Below are positions 56,201 to 63,829 of a stretch of 64,000 bases of DNA, in pieces. This stretch comes from Saturnia japonica. Taxonomy: Eukaryota > Arthropoda > Insecta > Lepidoptera > Saturniidae. How positions within the stretch are numbered: position 1 is the first letter of the stretch; each line of letters opens with the position of its first letter. A model generated the notes under the pieces. That model was not told where the DNA came from and did not search any database. It saw only the letters and a program-made list of their open reading frames with translations. A program made the position numbers and the translations under genes. The stretch is taken from positions 19,091,590 through 19,155,589 of the forward strand of contig CM065308.1 in assembly GCA_033032175.1 (NCBI GenBank). The letters run 5' to 3'.

Positions 56201-59182
56201 TCGCAATCCTTTTCGTTCATACTGATTTGTTCACTTTGGTGTTACGTAACATTTTCAACAGTAGTGGCAAATAATTAAAAAAAATATGTTTTAGTATCCA
56301 TTTTGCCCGCAAGCCCGAGTAAAATGGATATAGTTCTTATCATTATCTTATCATTCAACACTTGGACTCAGTCAGAAGGTCACAACTTATGAACTGTGAA
56401 AATGGCCAATGTTCAAGCTCGCTCAGTAAAAAACAAATTCACTATACTATTTCCATTTGTTTATTTTCTCGATGACAGTTCTAATTTGATAGTTGTAGTG
56501 TTGTGACCAAATAAGTAATGATATCAATCGCATATCTTTATTACAGTGACGATTCATCAGATTTTGAAATAAATAAATAAAGATTACCTGTCGTTATAAT
56601 TATTTCGTTTCATTGTCGAGTACCTACCTATACCTACTTATATTACAACAGGTTCGAAAATTTTGAAGAAGTTGGCATTATCAATCAAGAATTAATACGT
56701 GTAACATCTTGTAATGAAATATAATATTACTTAATAAATTTGTACAAAAGTATCCGGCAGTAGTTTAGTTTCTTACATTTTGTAAAAAAATATCGGGTCT
56801 GTTATCGTGTTACGTTTATCGATATAGCTCTATCCCTATCAATTTTTCCGACTCTGGTATAACCTTGTACGTGTGTAAACGTCATATTTTTATAAAATAA
56901 TGCATACATAGTATAAAAAAGATGCTCGTTCAAGTTTTCATCGAGAAAATATAGAAATGGAAATGGTATATTCTTTTGAAGATCTCAGATAGCGAGTCTC
57001 GTACATAGCGACACACATATATACATCAACAGTTTTATGTGTGTACTACAATATCCACGTTCAGAAACGACGAAGCAACCGTACTGATAAGAATGTTATA
57101 ATGATAAAAACGTTGATATCGTTCTGAAAAAAATTGCTAAATTAGCTTCTAAAGCGTTTACAACTCTAAACAAGGAGTTAGATTTATTATTTAATCTGCA
57201 ATCAACCTTCGCAAAAAAGGAACGTCGGAATGTTGCCACATGTCTAAAGTGCTGAATACTGATGCATTCAATACCTCTAAAGTGGTGACCCCAACGTGAT
57301 AATTCTGCCAGCAAACCTACGTGATATTCTATCCAGCTAACGTGATGTTCCCTACACAATTGCTAAACATATTATGTAAATTTTTTATAATATCAAGGCA
57401 AAGTGTATGCAGTGTGCAATTATATTTTATAAGTAGATACGGCATTAACGCTATTTACATGCCATATTGAATGGCGGGCAATTGCCCGCAGTTCACTTTT
57501 GGCTCGATACCGGCGTGAGCGTGAAAAAGCTTTCATCCTTTTCTGACAACAGTTTCCGCTTTACACTGTGATTTCCTATCTCTTTTGTTTCAACATGCTG
57601 ATAAAAAAATTTGTTACATTTTCAAATTGCTTTTAGTGAGATTTTTTTTTTTTAACTGACTACTCTCTTAGCCTTAGTGGCCCTGAAGCCGCTGCTGGTT
57701 TTAAAGCTTCACTGAACTTGGCTTTTAGTGAGAGTATAACGCTTCTATTTATAAAACGTCATTGGCAGTGTGCCTGTTGGTAACTACGGTAGAATTCATT
57801 CAAGTGACTACCGAGACATCGGCAATCCATTGTCGATCGTCATTGTTGTGGCGCTGACGCCGCATTATATAGTAGCGCGGTCCCGCTGTCCGGGCGACTA
57901 CGACTCCGGACAGGTGTGTCTTCCTTATTAGATGTATTACTTTATGCGTCAGTCGTTTGCATCACTCCACCTTGTCCGGATGTTGAATCGCCTACGTAAT
58001 AAAATACTGATAATCACTACCTATTATGTTTATTCACATTATTAAATCACGTCTGGGTAACTCACCACTTTAGTTTTTAGTGGAAGTTGTGAATAACGAT
58101 TCTCATACATATAAATGATTATTATTAGCTTGTAAAATTCACAATTACACATTTAGTTATGTTCTAAAATATATTTTTGATCTAATATGGGTCCGGACTA
58201 GGTGGGCTGATGAAAACTACTGACGCCTGCCCGGACAGCGGGACCGCACTGCGATATAATGCGGCGTAATCACAAAACTTACACTCATCTTTTCGTAGAT
58301 CTTTATAAAGTGTATGGAATCCACCAAGTTGTTCTCTTTGCATCAAAATAGGATAAACCCATAAGCTTTTATTTAACTTCTTACTTTTATTTAGCCATTT
58401 CTTTATCTTCATATATAATATGCTAACACTACCTCCTTTTTGCCAAGTTACGGTGAAGCTGTAAAAGCCGTCTGAGGCTCCAGGGCCCTTATAGCTAACA
58501 GTATAATCAGTAAAAAAAACACCTTTTTAAGTTAAATTCATCATATTAAATAAGCATACACGTATGATGTTCGTGGCTAGCAATGTATTATTGAAAATGT
58601 ACCTACAGTGATAGATAAATCAAGCGGAGGCGGCGCGTCCGCGGTGTCGTCTGCACAAGCCTTTAGATTACTGGATATACACCGGTTCATTACGGAATAC
58701 GATACGCCTAAAGCTAGCTTCCCATGGTCCGCGATATAGCGGCCGGACGCGGACCAGCCCGGACCGACGCACCATTAGAAGAGTGTCGTCTGTTGAAGCG
58801 CAGACAAGTTCGTAGCCTTAATGTTCAGAGCGTTGCTGTCCGTGCTCGTCGGGTTTGCGTGAGAATCTGCAATCTCACCGACAGTGGACCACCTTAACCG
58901 TGCCGCTATAGTGGGTGTTAACCTGGTGGATGGTGGCCGCGATCAAGTCGAATACAATTGTTGTGTTCTAACACATATTACTGTATAACTATGTGCTGAC
59001 TTTACTACAATTTTATCGTTTTATTGTTATACAGGTGGTTGCTAAGTTCGAGGACGTCGAACCTGACGCCCTCTATGATGTCCTACACGACCCCGAGTAT
59101 AGATCCGTGTGGGACACTCACATGCTGGCTGCGGAAGACGCAGGGCATATCAACGTCAATAACGATGTCGGATATTACGCCA
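32174..59182 (+). CDS. START-domain lipid-transfer protein, N-terminal part (3' partial; STARD10/PCTP-like)
   Basis: Exon 1 (32174-32344, 57 codons) ends AAG|GTTTGT; exon 2 (59035-59182, 49 codons plus one base) is bounded by ACAG and GTAAGT. Joined in phase 0 they give 106 residues: a short Gly-rich N-terminus, ARVADDSDFETLKSLL, GWTLEYEKDGVKVWVE, VEPDALYDVLHDPEYRSVWD and VNNDVGYYA. This is the first half of a START domain, a helix-grip lipid-binding fold. The DVLHD-EYR-WD and DVGYY motifs point to the PCTP/STARD10 group, cytosolic phospholipid-transfer proteins. The family is about 210 residues over the domain, so the later exons must lie beyond 64000; none was found at 59183-64000. The 26.7 kb intron is almost wholly repeats. 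Exons are GC-rich compared with the intron. The subfamily assignment is from motif memory. Confidence 0.85.
32345..33508. other. START intron 1, proximal part
   Basis: AT-rich, with one repeat fragment at 33089-33200 (F10: ACACCTATCTTCTTAGG, CAAAGTTTCATCGTAATCG, CCGAGAAACCAATTA, then TA repeats). F10 also occurs at 35467-35570. No gene seen. Confidence 0.45.
33509..34105 (+). repeat. Lepidopteran GGTTCCGTACC...TGCGCGAGTCC repeat
   Basis: Starts ATGGTTCCGTACCTCGAAAG and ends GTGCGCGAGTCCTACTCGCA followed by CTTGGTTG; about 600 bp, no ORF. These two end motifs recur together in lepidopteran genomes as one interspersed family (from general knowledge). Confidence 0.5.
34106..34479. other. START intron 1, unassigned
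   Basis: No recognisable gene or repeat. Confidence 0.4.
34480..34679 (-). repeat. LINE C-terminal fragment, left arm of an inverted pair
   Basis: About 200 bp, reverse complement of 39093-39293. The minus-strand translation contains DRDKW and SKAKTLF-like pieces typical of the last residues of non-LTR retrotransposon ORF2. Landmarks: TTCGAAACGAGAGCACACCA, CATGGGCCGACTAACCGG. Confidence 0.65.
34680..36006. other. START intron 1, unassigned with two repeat fragments
   Basis: Holds an F10 fragment at 35467-35570 and an F3 fragment (minus) at 35620-35795 (TAACGACACCTCG, CAAGCCGTTTAGGCTAC). Nothing else recognised. Confidence 0.45.
36007..36352 (+). repeat. F4 repeat, copy 3, diverged, containing a tRNA-like segment
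   Basis: The right end keeps GTCGCTTTTTCGTTTCATCG and AAGAAGTTTTCACTT. In the middle, the minus strand of 36103-36200 reads GGCCCAGCGGTATGATG (A-box-like) and GATAGTTCGAGCCCCGG (B-box-like), a fourth tRNA-derived head (S4). Confidence 0.45.
36353..37577. other. START intron 1, unassigned
   Basis: No gene seen. A GC-rich CpG burst at about 36884-36922 (CCGGCGCGGCGCGGTACGGC) stands out from AT-rich surroundings. Confidence 0.4.
37578..37867. mobile_element. MITE with 23-bp terminal inverted repeats
   Basis: Left CGGCCGTATTCAATAACC... (37578-37600) and right, reverse-complemented, CGGCCGTTTTCAATAACG... (37845-37867) match at 21 of 23 positions; weaker similarity (AGTTACTA/AGTTTACTA) continues inward. 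Total 290 bp, no ORF. A target duplication was not resolved. Confidence 0.65.
37878..38499 (+). pseudogene. 5'-truncated LINE with reverse transcriptase C-terminus and poly(A) tail
   Basis: Encodes in shifting frames VKLAFKKIGIVYRPRLILYK, RPNMEYCSHLWASAPAYQL, then DDPELTC and FRRDFESLCVFYRMYNGEC, the end of a Jockey/CR1-like ORF2. Frameshifts occur near 38030 and stops follow. The 3' end reads TTTGCTCCCTTTGGTATAAA and A-rich, a usual lepidopteran LINE 3' terminus. It begins 10 bases after the MITE at 37578-37867. Confidence 0.75.
38706..38890 (+). repeat. S2 SINE, 5'-truncated
   Basis: Only the body is present (CCGGCAGCTGCACTTGAGAG, GGCTTAGCGTGCTACCATC, ATTGTGGCCACAACG). The tRNA-like head is missing. 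Confidence 0.65.
39093..39293 (+). repeat. LINE C-terminal fragment, right arm of an inverted pair
   Basis: Reverse complement of 34480-34679, about 4.4 kb away in the same intron. The plus-strand translation in mixed frames gives EVDLRQLQADN, then DRDKWCALVSKAKTLF. Degenerate. Confidence 0.65.
39294..40084. other. START intron 1, unassigned
   Basis: AT-rich; ATT-rich and AAAT-rich simple tracts at about 39960-40030. No gene seen. Confidence 0.4.
40085..40270 (-). repeat. S2 SINE, minus strand
   Basis: The reverse strand gives a B box GAGTTCGAATCCC and a body ending in GCTTAGCGTGTTAGCATC and CACATTGTCACTTACC. The A-box region is decayed. Confidence 0.6.
40277..40560 (+). repeat. F5 repeat
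   Basis: Head: ACGTGGCCAACAAGCATACG, CGCCTGATGGTAAGCGGC. Tail: TTGAACCCCCTACTCCAAGG, GCTATTTGGCTGCGATTTTC, then TCTGTAGGGTGGAG. The tail matches the S1 SINE at 18060-18240; the head does not. Other copies are at 41340-41540 (+) and two tandem reverse copies at 42665-43075. Confidence 0.65.
40866..41342 (+). repeat. F11 repeat
   Basis: Starts AACTGTGTCCGTGGCTTCGC. It contains GTCCAACCGTTTCGGAGATT, GACAGACAGACAAAAAT and CATATGCATTTAGTAAAAAA, and ends TTAATTATATAGATTA. Reverse copies are at 45030-45430 and 46495-46816, with a fragment at 8020-8105. Non-coding; end motifs resemble truncated non-LTR elements. Confidence 0.6.
41343..41540 (+). repeat. F5 repeat, diverged
   Basis: TGGTTAGCGGTTATCGCTGC, CAAGGTGCTCGGGAAATC, GGTTATTTGGCTGCGATCTT. 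It directly abuts F11. Confidence 0.55.
41589..41958 (+). repeat. F2 interspersed repeat, copy 3
   Basis: Starts ACTAGCGATCGCCCTAAGCT and ends TATTAATTAATATATAGATG; collinear with copies 1, 2 and 4. Confidence 0.75.
42015..42120 (+). repeat. Degenerate CATGTGC minisatellite
   Basis: About fourteen imperfect 6-8 base units built on (C)CATGTG, such as CCATGTGACATGTGCCATG, with one CACGTG variant near 42101. It gives a run of E-box-like CANNTG hexamers on both strands. Confidence 0.8.
42255..42560 (+). repeat. F6 repeat
   Basis: GTCGACTTGATCGCGACCAC at the left and ATGGATTTACGATCTCTCGG at the right, as in 18655-18970. Confidence 0.55.
42665..43075 (-). repeat. Two tandem F5 copies, minus strand
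   Basis: Each has reverse-complement tail landmarks (TACTTGGAGCATT, AGAAGATCGCAGCAAAATAA, TAACCTTGTGTTTTGTTCC). The right copy alone also has the head (CCATTAAGCGGGTCGTATGC). The internal border is near 42815. Confidence 0.6.
43076..43544. other. START intron 1, unassigned
   Basis: AAT-rich tract at 43077-43090; no gene or clear repeat. Confidence 0.4.
43545..43640 (-). repeat. S3 tRNA-derived SINE head
   Basis: The minus strand reads CATTAGCCTAGCTGTGGTC (A box), GACTGCTACACTCGAGGTCC and TGGATTCGATTCCCAG (B box). The same family is at 63545-63815. Confidence 0.65.
43641..43880 (-). pseudogene. LINE reverse transcriptase C-terminal remnant
   Basis: Nucleotide and residue similarity to 30718-31113: the minus strand encodes pieces like FYNKLPKHITDLPDNKFK and GNCVR-equivalents with several lesions. 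It abuts the S3 head. Confidence 0.5.
43881..45029. other. START intron 1, unassigned
   Basis: Contains a short non-LTR type fragment at about 44465-44700 (GTTAGCCGGCAAAGGTTGTT, TCAGTCCATCAGTTCTTAAG). Nothing else recognised. Confidence 0.4.
45030..45430 (-). repeat. F11 repeat, diverged, minus strand
   Basis: GAAGTGTCTGTTTGTAATGT, TCCGAAACGGTTGGACTGAT, TGATAAACAACTGATGTTAT and CTTATGGTGAGTCAATTAG. A small internal duplication of the AAAAGTAGCCTAAGTTACT block is present. Confidence 0.5.
46010..46200 (-). repeat. Repeat fragment shared with 53395-53600
   Basis: TTAAAGGTCCAATGCCAATG and GAATTATCTAAATCGGTTAA here mirror CATTGGCATTGGATCTTTAA and TCGATTTGGATGATTC there, in opposite orientation. 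Non-coding. Confidence 0.45.
46495..46816 (-). repeat. F11 repeat, minus strand
   Basis: Near full length: AATTGAAGTGTCTGTTTGTA at the left and CGAAGTCGTGGGCACAGCTA at the right, reverse of 40866-41342. Confidence 0.6.
47163..47517 (+). repeat. F2 interspersed repeat, copy 4
   Basis: ACTTGCGATCGTCCTAAGCT to TATTAATACATAGAT; collinear with copies 1-3 but with a small internal deletion after GGGGGTCTAAGTTC. Confidence 0.7.
47518..48729. other. START intron 1, unassigned
   Basis: AT-rich; one R2-type end (ACTGCGAGGCATAGCTAGTA, near 48140-48160). No gene seen. Confidence 0.4.
48730..49082 (-). pseudogene. pogo/Tigger-like DNA transposon remnant
   Basis: Reading leftwards, a terminus CAGTAAAAGCTCC follows TA at 49083-49084 and is followed by CTTATTTCGCGGATT, the style of pogo/Tigger ends. 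After a large internal deletion, the transposase C-terminus is recognisable in shifting frames: ETDLEEMSNSQPIEEEASRS, then KIDKSMERSLIFKRQIANA, an in-frame stop, and KQEKITKFFKPLPK. The last motif fits a PCNA-interacting (PIP) box, Q-x-x-I-x-x-F-F, known at the C-terminus of pogo transposase. The other end of the element was not found. Not functional. Confidence 0.55.
49083..50220. other. START intron 1, unassigned
   Basis: An F6 core fragment at 49375-49460 (GATGGATTCCGAATCTCTCG). The rest is AT-rich without a gene. Confidence 0.4.
50221..50670 (+). repeat. F7 repeat, long copy
   Basis: Shares blocks with 18400-18545 and has TGACGTCA near each end (50248-50255 and 50612-50619), with ACGTGACCACGCGTGACGTC at the left and CAATCACGTGTTTCACAGAC at the right. 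No ORF of recognisable type. Confidence 0.4.
50671..52524. other. START intron 1, unassigned
   Basis: AT-rich, no recognisable gene or repeat family. Confidence 0.4.
52525..53066 (+). repeat. F4 repeat, copy 2, with 120-bp internal tandem duplication
   Basis: Collinear with 15413-16342. The block beginning GAAATATCC at 52675 restarts at 52795 and repeats CAGTAACAGAATGTCATA and TCTAAAAAGTTTTTGTTTC. Right end AAGAAGTTTTCTCTTC. Confidence 0.65.
53067..54371. other. START intron 1, unassigned
   Basis: A GC-rich spot at about 53163-53215 (TGCCGCTGTGCCGCGGCCGG) and the repeat fragment at 53395-53600 mirrored at 46010-46200. No gene seen. Confidence 0.4.
54372..54560 (+). repeat. F1 short retroposon, diverged copy, plus strand
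   Basis: GGAGTTTTTGGCGCGAAC, TATGTTGTGGTTTTTATTAT, CCTATAATATTGTTACATTG and TGGTGGCATTTTACG match the head half of the family in opposite orientation to the other three copies. Confidence 0.5.
55053..55330 (+). repeat. S1 composite SINE preceded by (CTAC)n
   Basis: A CTAC simple repeat (55053-55072) abuts the leader (GTAACGCGTTACGGCGCC), the tRNA-like head (GTAGCCTAACAGTGGTAACC; AGGTTCAAATCCTCGCC) and a tail with TCAAGCGTCCCGAGATACAC, the same tail type as in 25500-25745. Confidence 0.65.
55331..56160. other. START intron 1 with LINE-type debris
   Basis: 55825-56050 resembles the fragment at 1915-2265 (GTGTCCACTGGTACCTC, CCCACGCTGCGTATTCCGG). 56055-56150 is a G-rich stretch ending AACAACGCGTTACGTAACA. 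No gene. Confidence 0.4.
56161..57856. other. START intron 1, unassigned
   Basis: AT-rich, no family recognised. An antisense frame at 57096-57359 shows no known motif. Confidence 0.4.
57857..58267. mobile_element. MITE with 39-bp GC-rich terminal inverted repeats
   Basis: 57857-57895 and the reverse complement of 58229-58267 match at 36 of 39 positions (ACGCCGCATTATAT..., GCGGTCCCGCTGTCCGGGC). The element is 411 bp and AT-rich inside, with inner CCGGACAGG and CCGGACTAGG motifs. No ORF. A target-site duplication was not resolved. Confidence 0.75.
58268..59034. other. START intron 1, distal part
   Basis: A GC-rich stretch at about 58625-58965 contains CATGGTCCGCGATATAGCGG and, on the minus strand at 58870-58965, an F6 end (CGACTTGATCGCGGCCACC). 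The branch/acceptor region before exon 2 is T-rich (TTTTATTGTTATACAG). Confidence 0.45.
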
Positions 59183-59455
59183 GTAAGTTATAAACTACAT
59201 TGCTTTTTTATTCAGTTCGCGTCGCTGATACATACACCAATGTCATTTGAACATTTCAACTTTCAAAAGAATTAAAAATTCGAAACTAATTTTACATCGT
59301 TTCTATCTTCATAAATTCTGGACCATTGTTAGTTCAAGTATTCGATATTGTCTTCTCCCGTTATAATTATAAATCTGGGAGAAAAATCAGGGAAAAATCA
59401 GGCAATAAATAAAAACACCTGTCTAGGAAAATTTGGAAAGTAATACATTATCTAT

Positions 59456-60042
59456 ATTAATATAATAAAGCGGAAAAGATTTTTTGTTTCTTTAAACACC
59501 CTAATCTCTGAAACTACCAGTCTTGAAAAATTCTTTTGTATATTATAACTAGACTCTCGAGGAATAGTATAGGTTATTTAAAATTAGGCTACAACTCTCA
59601 GATAGTCTCAAATATTGCTTAAACCGCATACGCTGGCGTAATCGTAAATAATACAGAAACACAATGTTCTACAATAATATTGATCCTTAGTATATCTAAA
59701 AAGGCCGCGATAGCATATGCTTATCCCTTATAGATTAGCCACAATAAAGTATTTTATGAAAAGGTTTGTTGAAAATTAAAAAGTGAATTCTAAGCATTAT
59801 TTTCAGTCATAGCATATTAATCCTTACAAACTAAAGTTACTTCATCATAAAAACAATTTTATGAAGTTACATCTTGCTTTAGAGTATTCTATTTGAACAC
59901 ATAGTTTAGGAAATAATGAAAAATTAAAATAGTTTGTACTTGCAGGAAGAACAATTATGATAGACTACACGGGTGAGGTGTCGGGGCGGTGTTTATCGGA
60001 TAAAATTAACACGGGTGAAACCGTGGGGCACAGCTAGTAGTG
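59456..60042 (-). repeat. R2 repeat, long copy, in START intron 2
   Basis: The right end reads GAAACCGTGGGGCACAGCTA, the reverse of ACTAGCTGTGCCCC; the left end is TAATATAATAAAGCGG. Collinear with 8849-9475 in reverse. It covers a false splice-like ACTTGCAG at 59940-59946. Confidence 0.65.
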
Positions 60043-61884
60043 TTATATTACGAGACTACTTTTCAGTTCAAGTTCAAAGGTAAATTCTCTAGTATTGTGT
60101 ACACTAATCAAATATATAGAACGAAATCCCAAGAAATCCATTAATGAAAGACATCTAAATTCCATCTATCTTAACCCACATAGTCACGGAATACGAACAA
60201 ATATTTAATCCCGGACTCGTCACTCAAACGAACTGCTTTTCAAAGCCAGTAGGGTTGACACACAATTTCCATTTATTTTTCTAATATTGCTATATTCTCT
60301 CACAGAGTCAGGAGAGTTGTTATAGTGGCAGGTTATTGTGTTTTAACTCACGTTTGACGCAATTCCGTTCACGGTTTTGTGTACATAGTTTTTATCATAC
60401 CACTTGTATGGAATGACAAGACGCTTAGGGAACGCGCGGCCAGCAAGAAAATATTTCTTATTACTTACTAGTTTCTGCCTGTGACTTCGTCGGCTTGTAC
60501 TTCAGAATTAAGTTAACCAGGACCGTAGATAATTAAGTTAATCGGAATAAAAACGTCCTGTGTATTAATTTTGGTTAGAAACTATCTTTGCGCCAAATTT
60601 CATTCAAATCCATTTAGCAATTTTGCCTTATTGACAAACAAACATCCAAACATAGAAACATTCATATTTATAATATTGATAATATATACATTGTTGGGTA
60701 CGCGTCACTTCCCCTTTGCGTGAGGGAGGGGGGGGTGTGTAACGTTTTCCCGGTTTGGACGGGCGTTTTTGTTGCGCCGGATGCTCGTCTCGTAGACACC
60801 GTACGGATGCCAGTGGGTTGCGTGATGTTAGTAGTGAGGGGGGTCCGGGGGGGTGTAATAATGCACGACCGCTTGAGGTGCCGGGTCTTCAATGAAAGTC
60901 GATATTTTCAATTAATTGTTCGCAGGACGACCAAAGCTTTCTTCTCGTAGTTACTTGTTGCTTGTACTTGTAGACTCGTTGAATTGCACCGTGCCCAATA
61001 CGGCCCCTCTTCGAGCTTATGTAGTTCGAGGAATGACCGTAAAGAGAGCCCCGTTTTATTCCGTGTTTATTTCGTGTTTTAACTTTACTTTTCGCTTTGG
61101 TTGCCCTGTTAAACTCTTTATATTTCTCTCATTATATATCTTATGTATACATGTCATATATCAAAATGTTCCTCTTTGAATTACCTATCCATTACATATA
61201 TAAGCCAAAAACAATGTAATTTACGGGCGGCATCACTATTTTCCGCTCGTAAAATCTCTATAATATTCGATATACTTACTCTATTGGCTTACTCTATGTG
61301 TTAATCTATTCTATATTAGTTATATTTTCACATATGTGACACACAATACATAATCGTTCATATATATCTTAATATATAACATGCAACTTGTAATGTAGCG
61401 TATTCGCTTACATTTTTCTATAATATTGTCAGTATTAATCTATTTTATCGTAACACGTAGTATATAACACGTAAATACAATAATAACACATATTAACCTA
61501 ACCTAAGACACGAAAACAAGCGTTCTGTCGCCAACATACATAATTAATTAATTAGCGGTGGCCCGCGGCTCTGCACGTGCTTATTAGGCAGTAATTATTT
61601 TCGTCTCGTAATGTTTAAGTTTTTGTTAAGTAGAGGAATGAAAAAACTTCTCGTTTATAAAATTTTATCAAAATCTGTTGGGAGTTAATAGAAATTATTT
61701 TTTAACTTAAAATGTGAATAAAGGTAGAACTAGGAAACAAAAATAGAAAAATGGTTCCAAATTAAATTTTTTGTTGTTAGATAGGTTTCATTTTGGCGCG
61801 GAGTTTAAGTTGCATCTGTCATTTAGATTAAACACAGTGCTGTTTTTAGTTAGATCATATCTAGTGAGTATTGCGAATTTCATA
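60043..61884. other. START intron 2, unassigned
   Basis: No gene recognised. A 200 bp G/C-rich patch at about 60690-60890 (GAGGGAGGGGGGGGTGTG, GGGGTCCGGGGGGGTG) contrasts with AT-rich surroundings; its minus strand has an open frame of 74 residues without a recognisable domain. Confidence 0.4.
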
Positions 61885-62531
61885 ATGGGCAAAAACATCG
61901 AACAAAGAGTTTGTCTTAAATTTTGTATCACCAATGGCATTTCGTGTTCGGAGACGCTGAAAATGTTACAGAAGGCTTACAGTGAATTAACTTTATTAAA
62001 AAAAACGTCAGTATGAGTGGTAATAAGCGTTCAAAAGCGGTCGAGATATGCTGGAAGATTTGCTTCACTCTGGTAGGCCATCATCGTCTTCAACTGAAGT
62101 TAACATCGCAAAAGTGAAGGAAATAGTGACTGAAAATCCTTATTCAAGTTTGAGAGAGATAGCCGCTGAACTTTCTGTGTCTCACGAGTCGATCCGTATC
62201 ATTTTAAATAATCTTATAATGCGCCTTCGCACAAGGCCATGATTGTGAACGATGTTTTATCAAAAACTCAACAAATACCATCGAGCAACCATCTTATTCA
62301 CCAGATATGGCTCCAGCCAACTTCTTTCTTTTTCCTAAACTCAAATTACCACTTCGAGGCACCCATTTTCATTCGGTAGAAGACATAAATGATAATTCGC
62401 GACGAGTACTAAATTCAATTCCGGAAAAAGCGTTCAAAAAATGTTTTGATGATTGGATTACTCTTTACCGTAAGTGTGTCGTTTCTAAAGGAGCATACTT
62501 TAAAGCCGATAAAATAAATTTTGATGAATAA
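61885..62531 (+). pseudogene. Mariner transposase pseudogene M3, internally deleted
   Basis: The N-terminus MGKNIEQRVCLKFCITNGIS (first helix-turn-helix) shifts frame near 62015-62045, then continues with SGRPSSSSTEVNIAKVKEIV and SLREIAAELSVSHESIRIIL. It then skips about 150 residues to the C-terminal part (SYSPDMAPANFFLFPKLKLP to DKINFDE and stop TAA at 62529-62531). The first two catalytic Asp regions are lost and the third Asp of the triad is replaced by Asn (APANFF where APCDFF is usual). This is the mariner group with the KLKLPLRGT motif. Terminal repeats were not found. Confidence 0.8.
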
Positions 62532-63177
62532 CTAACATTTTGTATATTATCGATCTTTTCCCGGCACTTTTTTCATCATCATACAATATAAATTTTTTGC
62601 CAAACACTCTGATTTGCGTTAGAGGTGATACCTACGGCACTATTTATAATGAAACAAAACTCAGAGCAGCTCAGAGCAGCTTTGCAAAAAGTAATAAAAA
62701 AATATCGTCCCCAATATTAAATTGCTCCGAAGATATAATGAAATATGGCTTGATATAAATTTGATTATCTGATATGGAGACAACCCTATTATTGCACTAG
62801 ATTCATACATGATTCTGTATTCAAGGCACGCTCATCGACGATGCCTGTGCATCATCCAGAATACTTTATTTGCGCCAAGTATTCAACGCCGTCAATATAA
62901 CAAGTGCCAATGTGATATAGTGAATTCTTTGTGGTATAAAAAACATACTATGTTTAACAATAATATTTTATTATGAATATATAAATTTATGTACGTTTCG
63001 AGTAACATGTAGTCTGAATGTAAATGAAAATCATTATAGCCTTATTTTTTTCTTTCGGTTTTTTTTTTGATGATTGAACAGTTTATTTAAAATAGTCTTC
63101 AGTAGTTCCTTTATTTGATTATTAAATCTCATTGTTTGGTATAAATTTTTCTTCTATACCTATATGAATAAAATGAT
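62532..63177. other. START intron 2, unassigned
   Basis: AT-rich, with a short GCAGCTCAGA duplication near 62665. No gene seen. Confidence 0.4.
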
Positions 63178-63375
63178 TAAGGTTTGCCGTTATGTGCACA
63201 TCATGCATAAACTACTGGATAGATTTTAATTTGTTTTTTTTTTGTTTTAATCCATAGATACTCTTTATATATTTTTTATCACGATATTTTCATTGAATAA
63301 AAAGTTACTAAAGTTTTAAGAAACTTCGATTTTTATAAGCATTACGCGTTCTTCTGTCGTCCGCAGGCACAGATA
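63178..63375 (+). repeat. F8 repeat
   Basis: AAGGTTTGCCGTTATGTGCA, ACTACTGGATAGATTTTAA and GTCCGCAGGCACAGATAG; relative of 11700-11898. Immediately after, ACTAGTGACCCGCCGCCCCA at about 63430 marks another truncated element end. Confidence 0.5.
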
Positions 63376-63544
63376 GTCTTTAATAAGATTTATGCATATA
63401 TGCATTATAATTTTGTCAATATTATATAATACTAGTGACCCGCCGCCCCAGCTTCACACGGGTACAATTTACAAACTGGTGTGTTTTATGGTTAAAAAGT
63501 CTGTTTTACAGCATACCGCTTTAATATTGGCCTTCATAAGTTCA

Positions 63545-63815
63545 TAATTGCCTTATTAGCCTGATGCTTCTAAACGCGACTATTATGCTCGATGTCCTAA
63601 GTTCGATTCTCAGGTCGAGCAAAGTGTTATTGGGGTTTTCTATGTAATTCTTAGTAACAGCTTGGAGTTTGACTTTGTGCCCAATTATTGGCAATAGGCT
63701 CGCCCTCTATTACATGGAACCTTAAACATATCCGACGAACTATGGGTGTACACCTCTGTCTAACACTTTTGGGATACAGAAGTGATGGTATGTTATGTTA
63801 TCTAACTTCATAGTT
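63545..63815 (+). repeat. S3 tRNA-derived SINE, near full length
   Basis: TTAGCCTGATGCTTC (A-box region), AGTTCGATTCTCAGGTCGAG (B box), then GTGTTATTGGGGTTTTC and CAATAGGCTCGCCCTCTATT, and an end near GATACAGAAGTGATGG. This matches the general structure of a widespread lepidopteran SINE. Confidence 0.7.
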
Positions 63816-63829
63816 ATGAAATAACGTAA

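Noticed and set aside
57096..57359. 87-residue minus-strand open frame
   Set aside because: No recognisable motif, no splice or promoter context, and the opposite strand looks no better.
59940..59990. Possible third START exon after ACTTGCAG
   Set aside because: It lies inside an R2 repeat, and the translation lacks any START motif expected after DVGYY.
60668..60950. Open frames on both strands in the G-rich patch
   Set aside because: Probably open because of GC-rich composition; no recognisable domain and no splice context.
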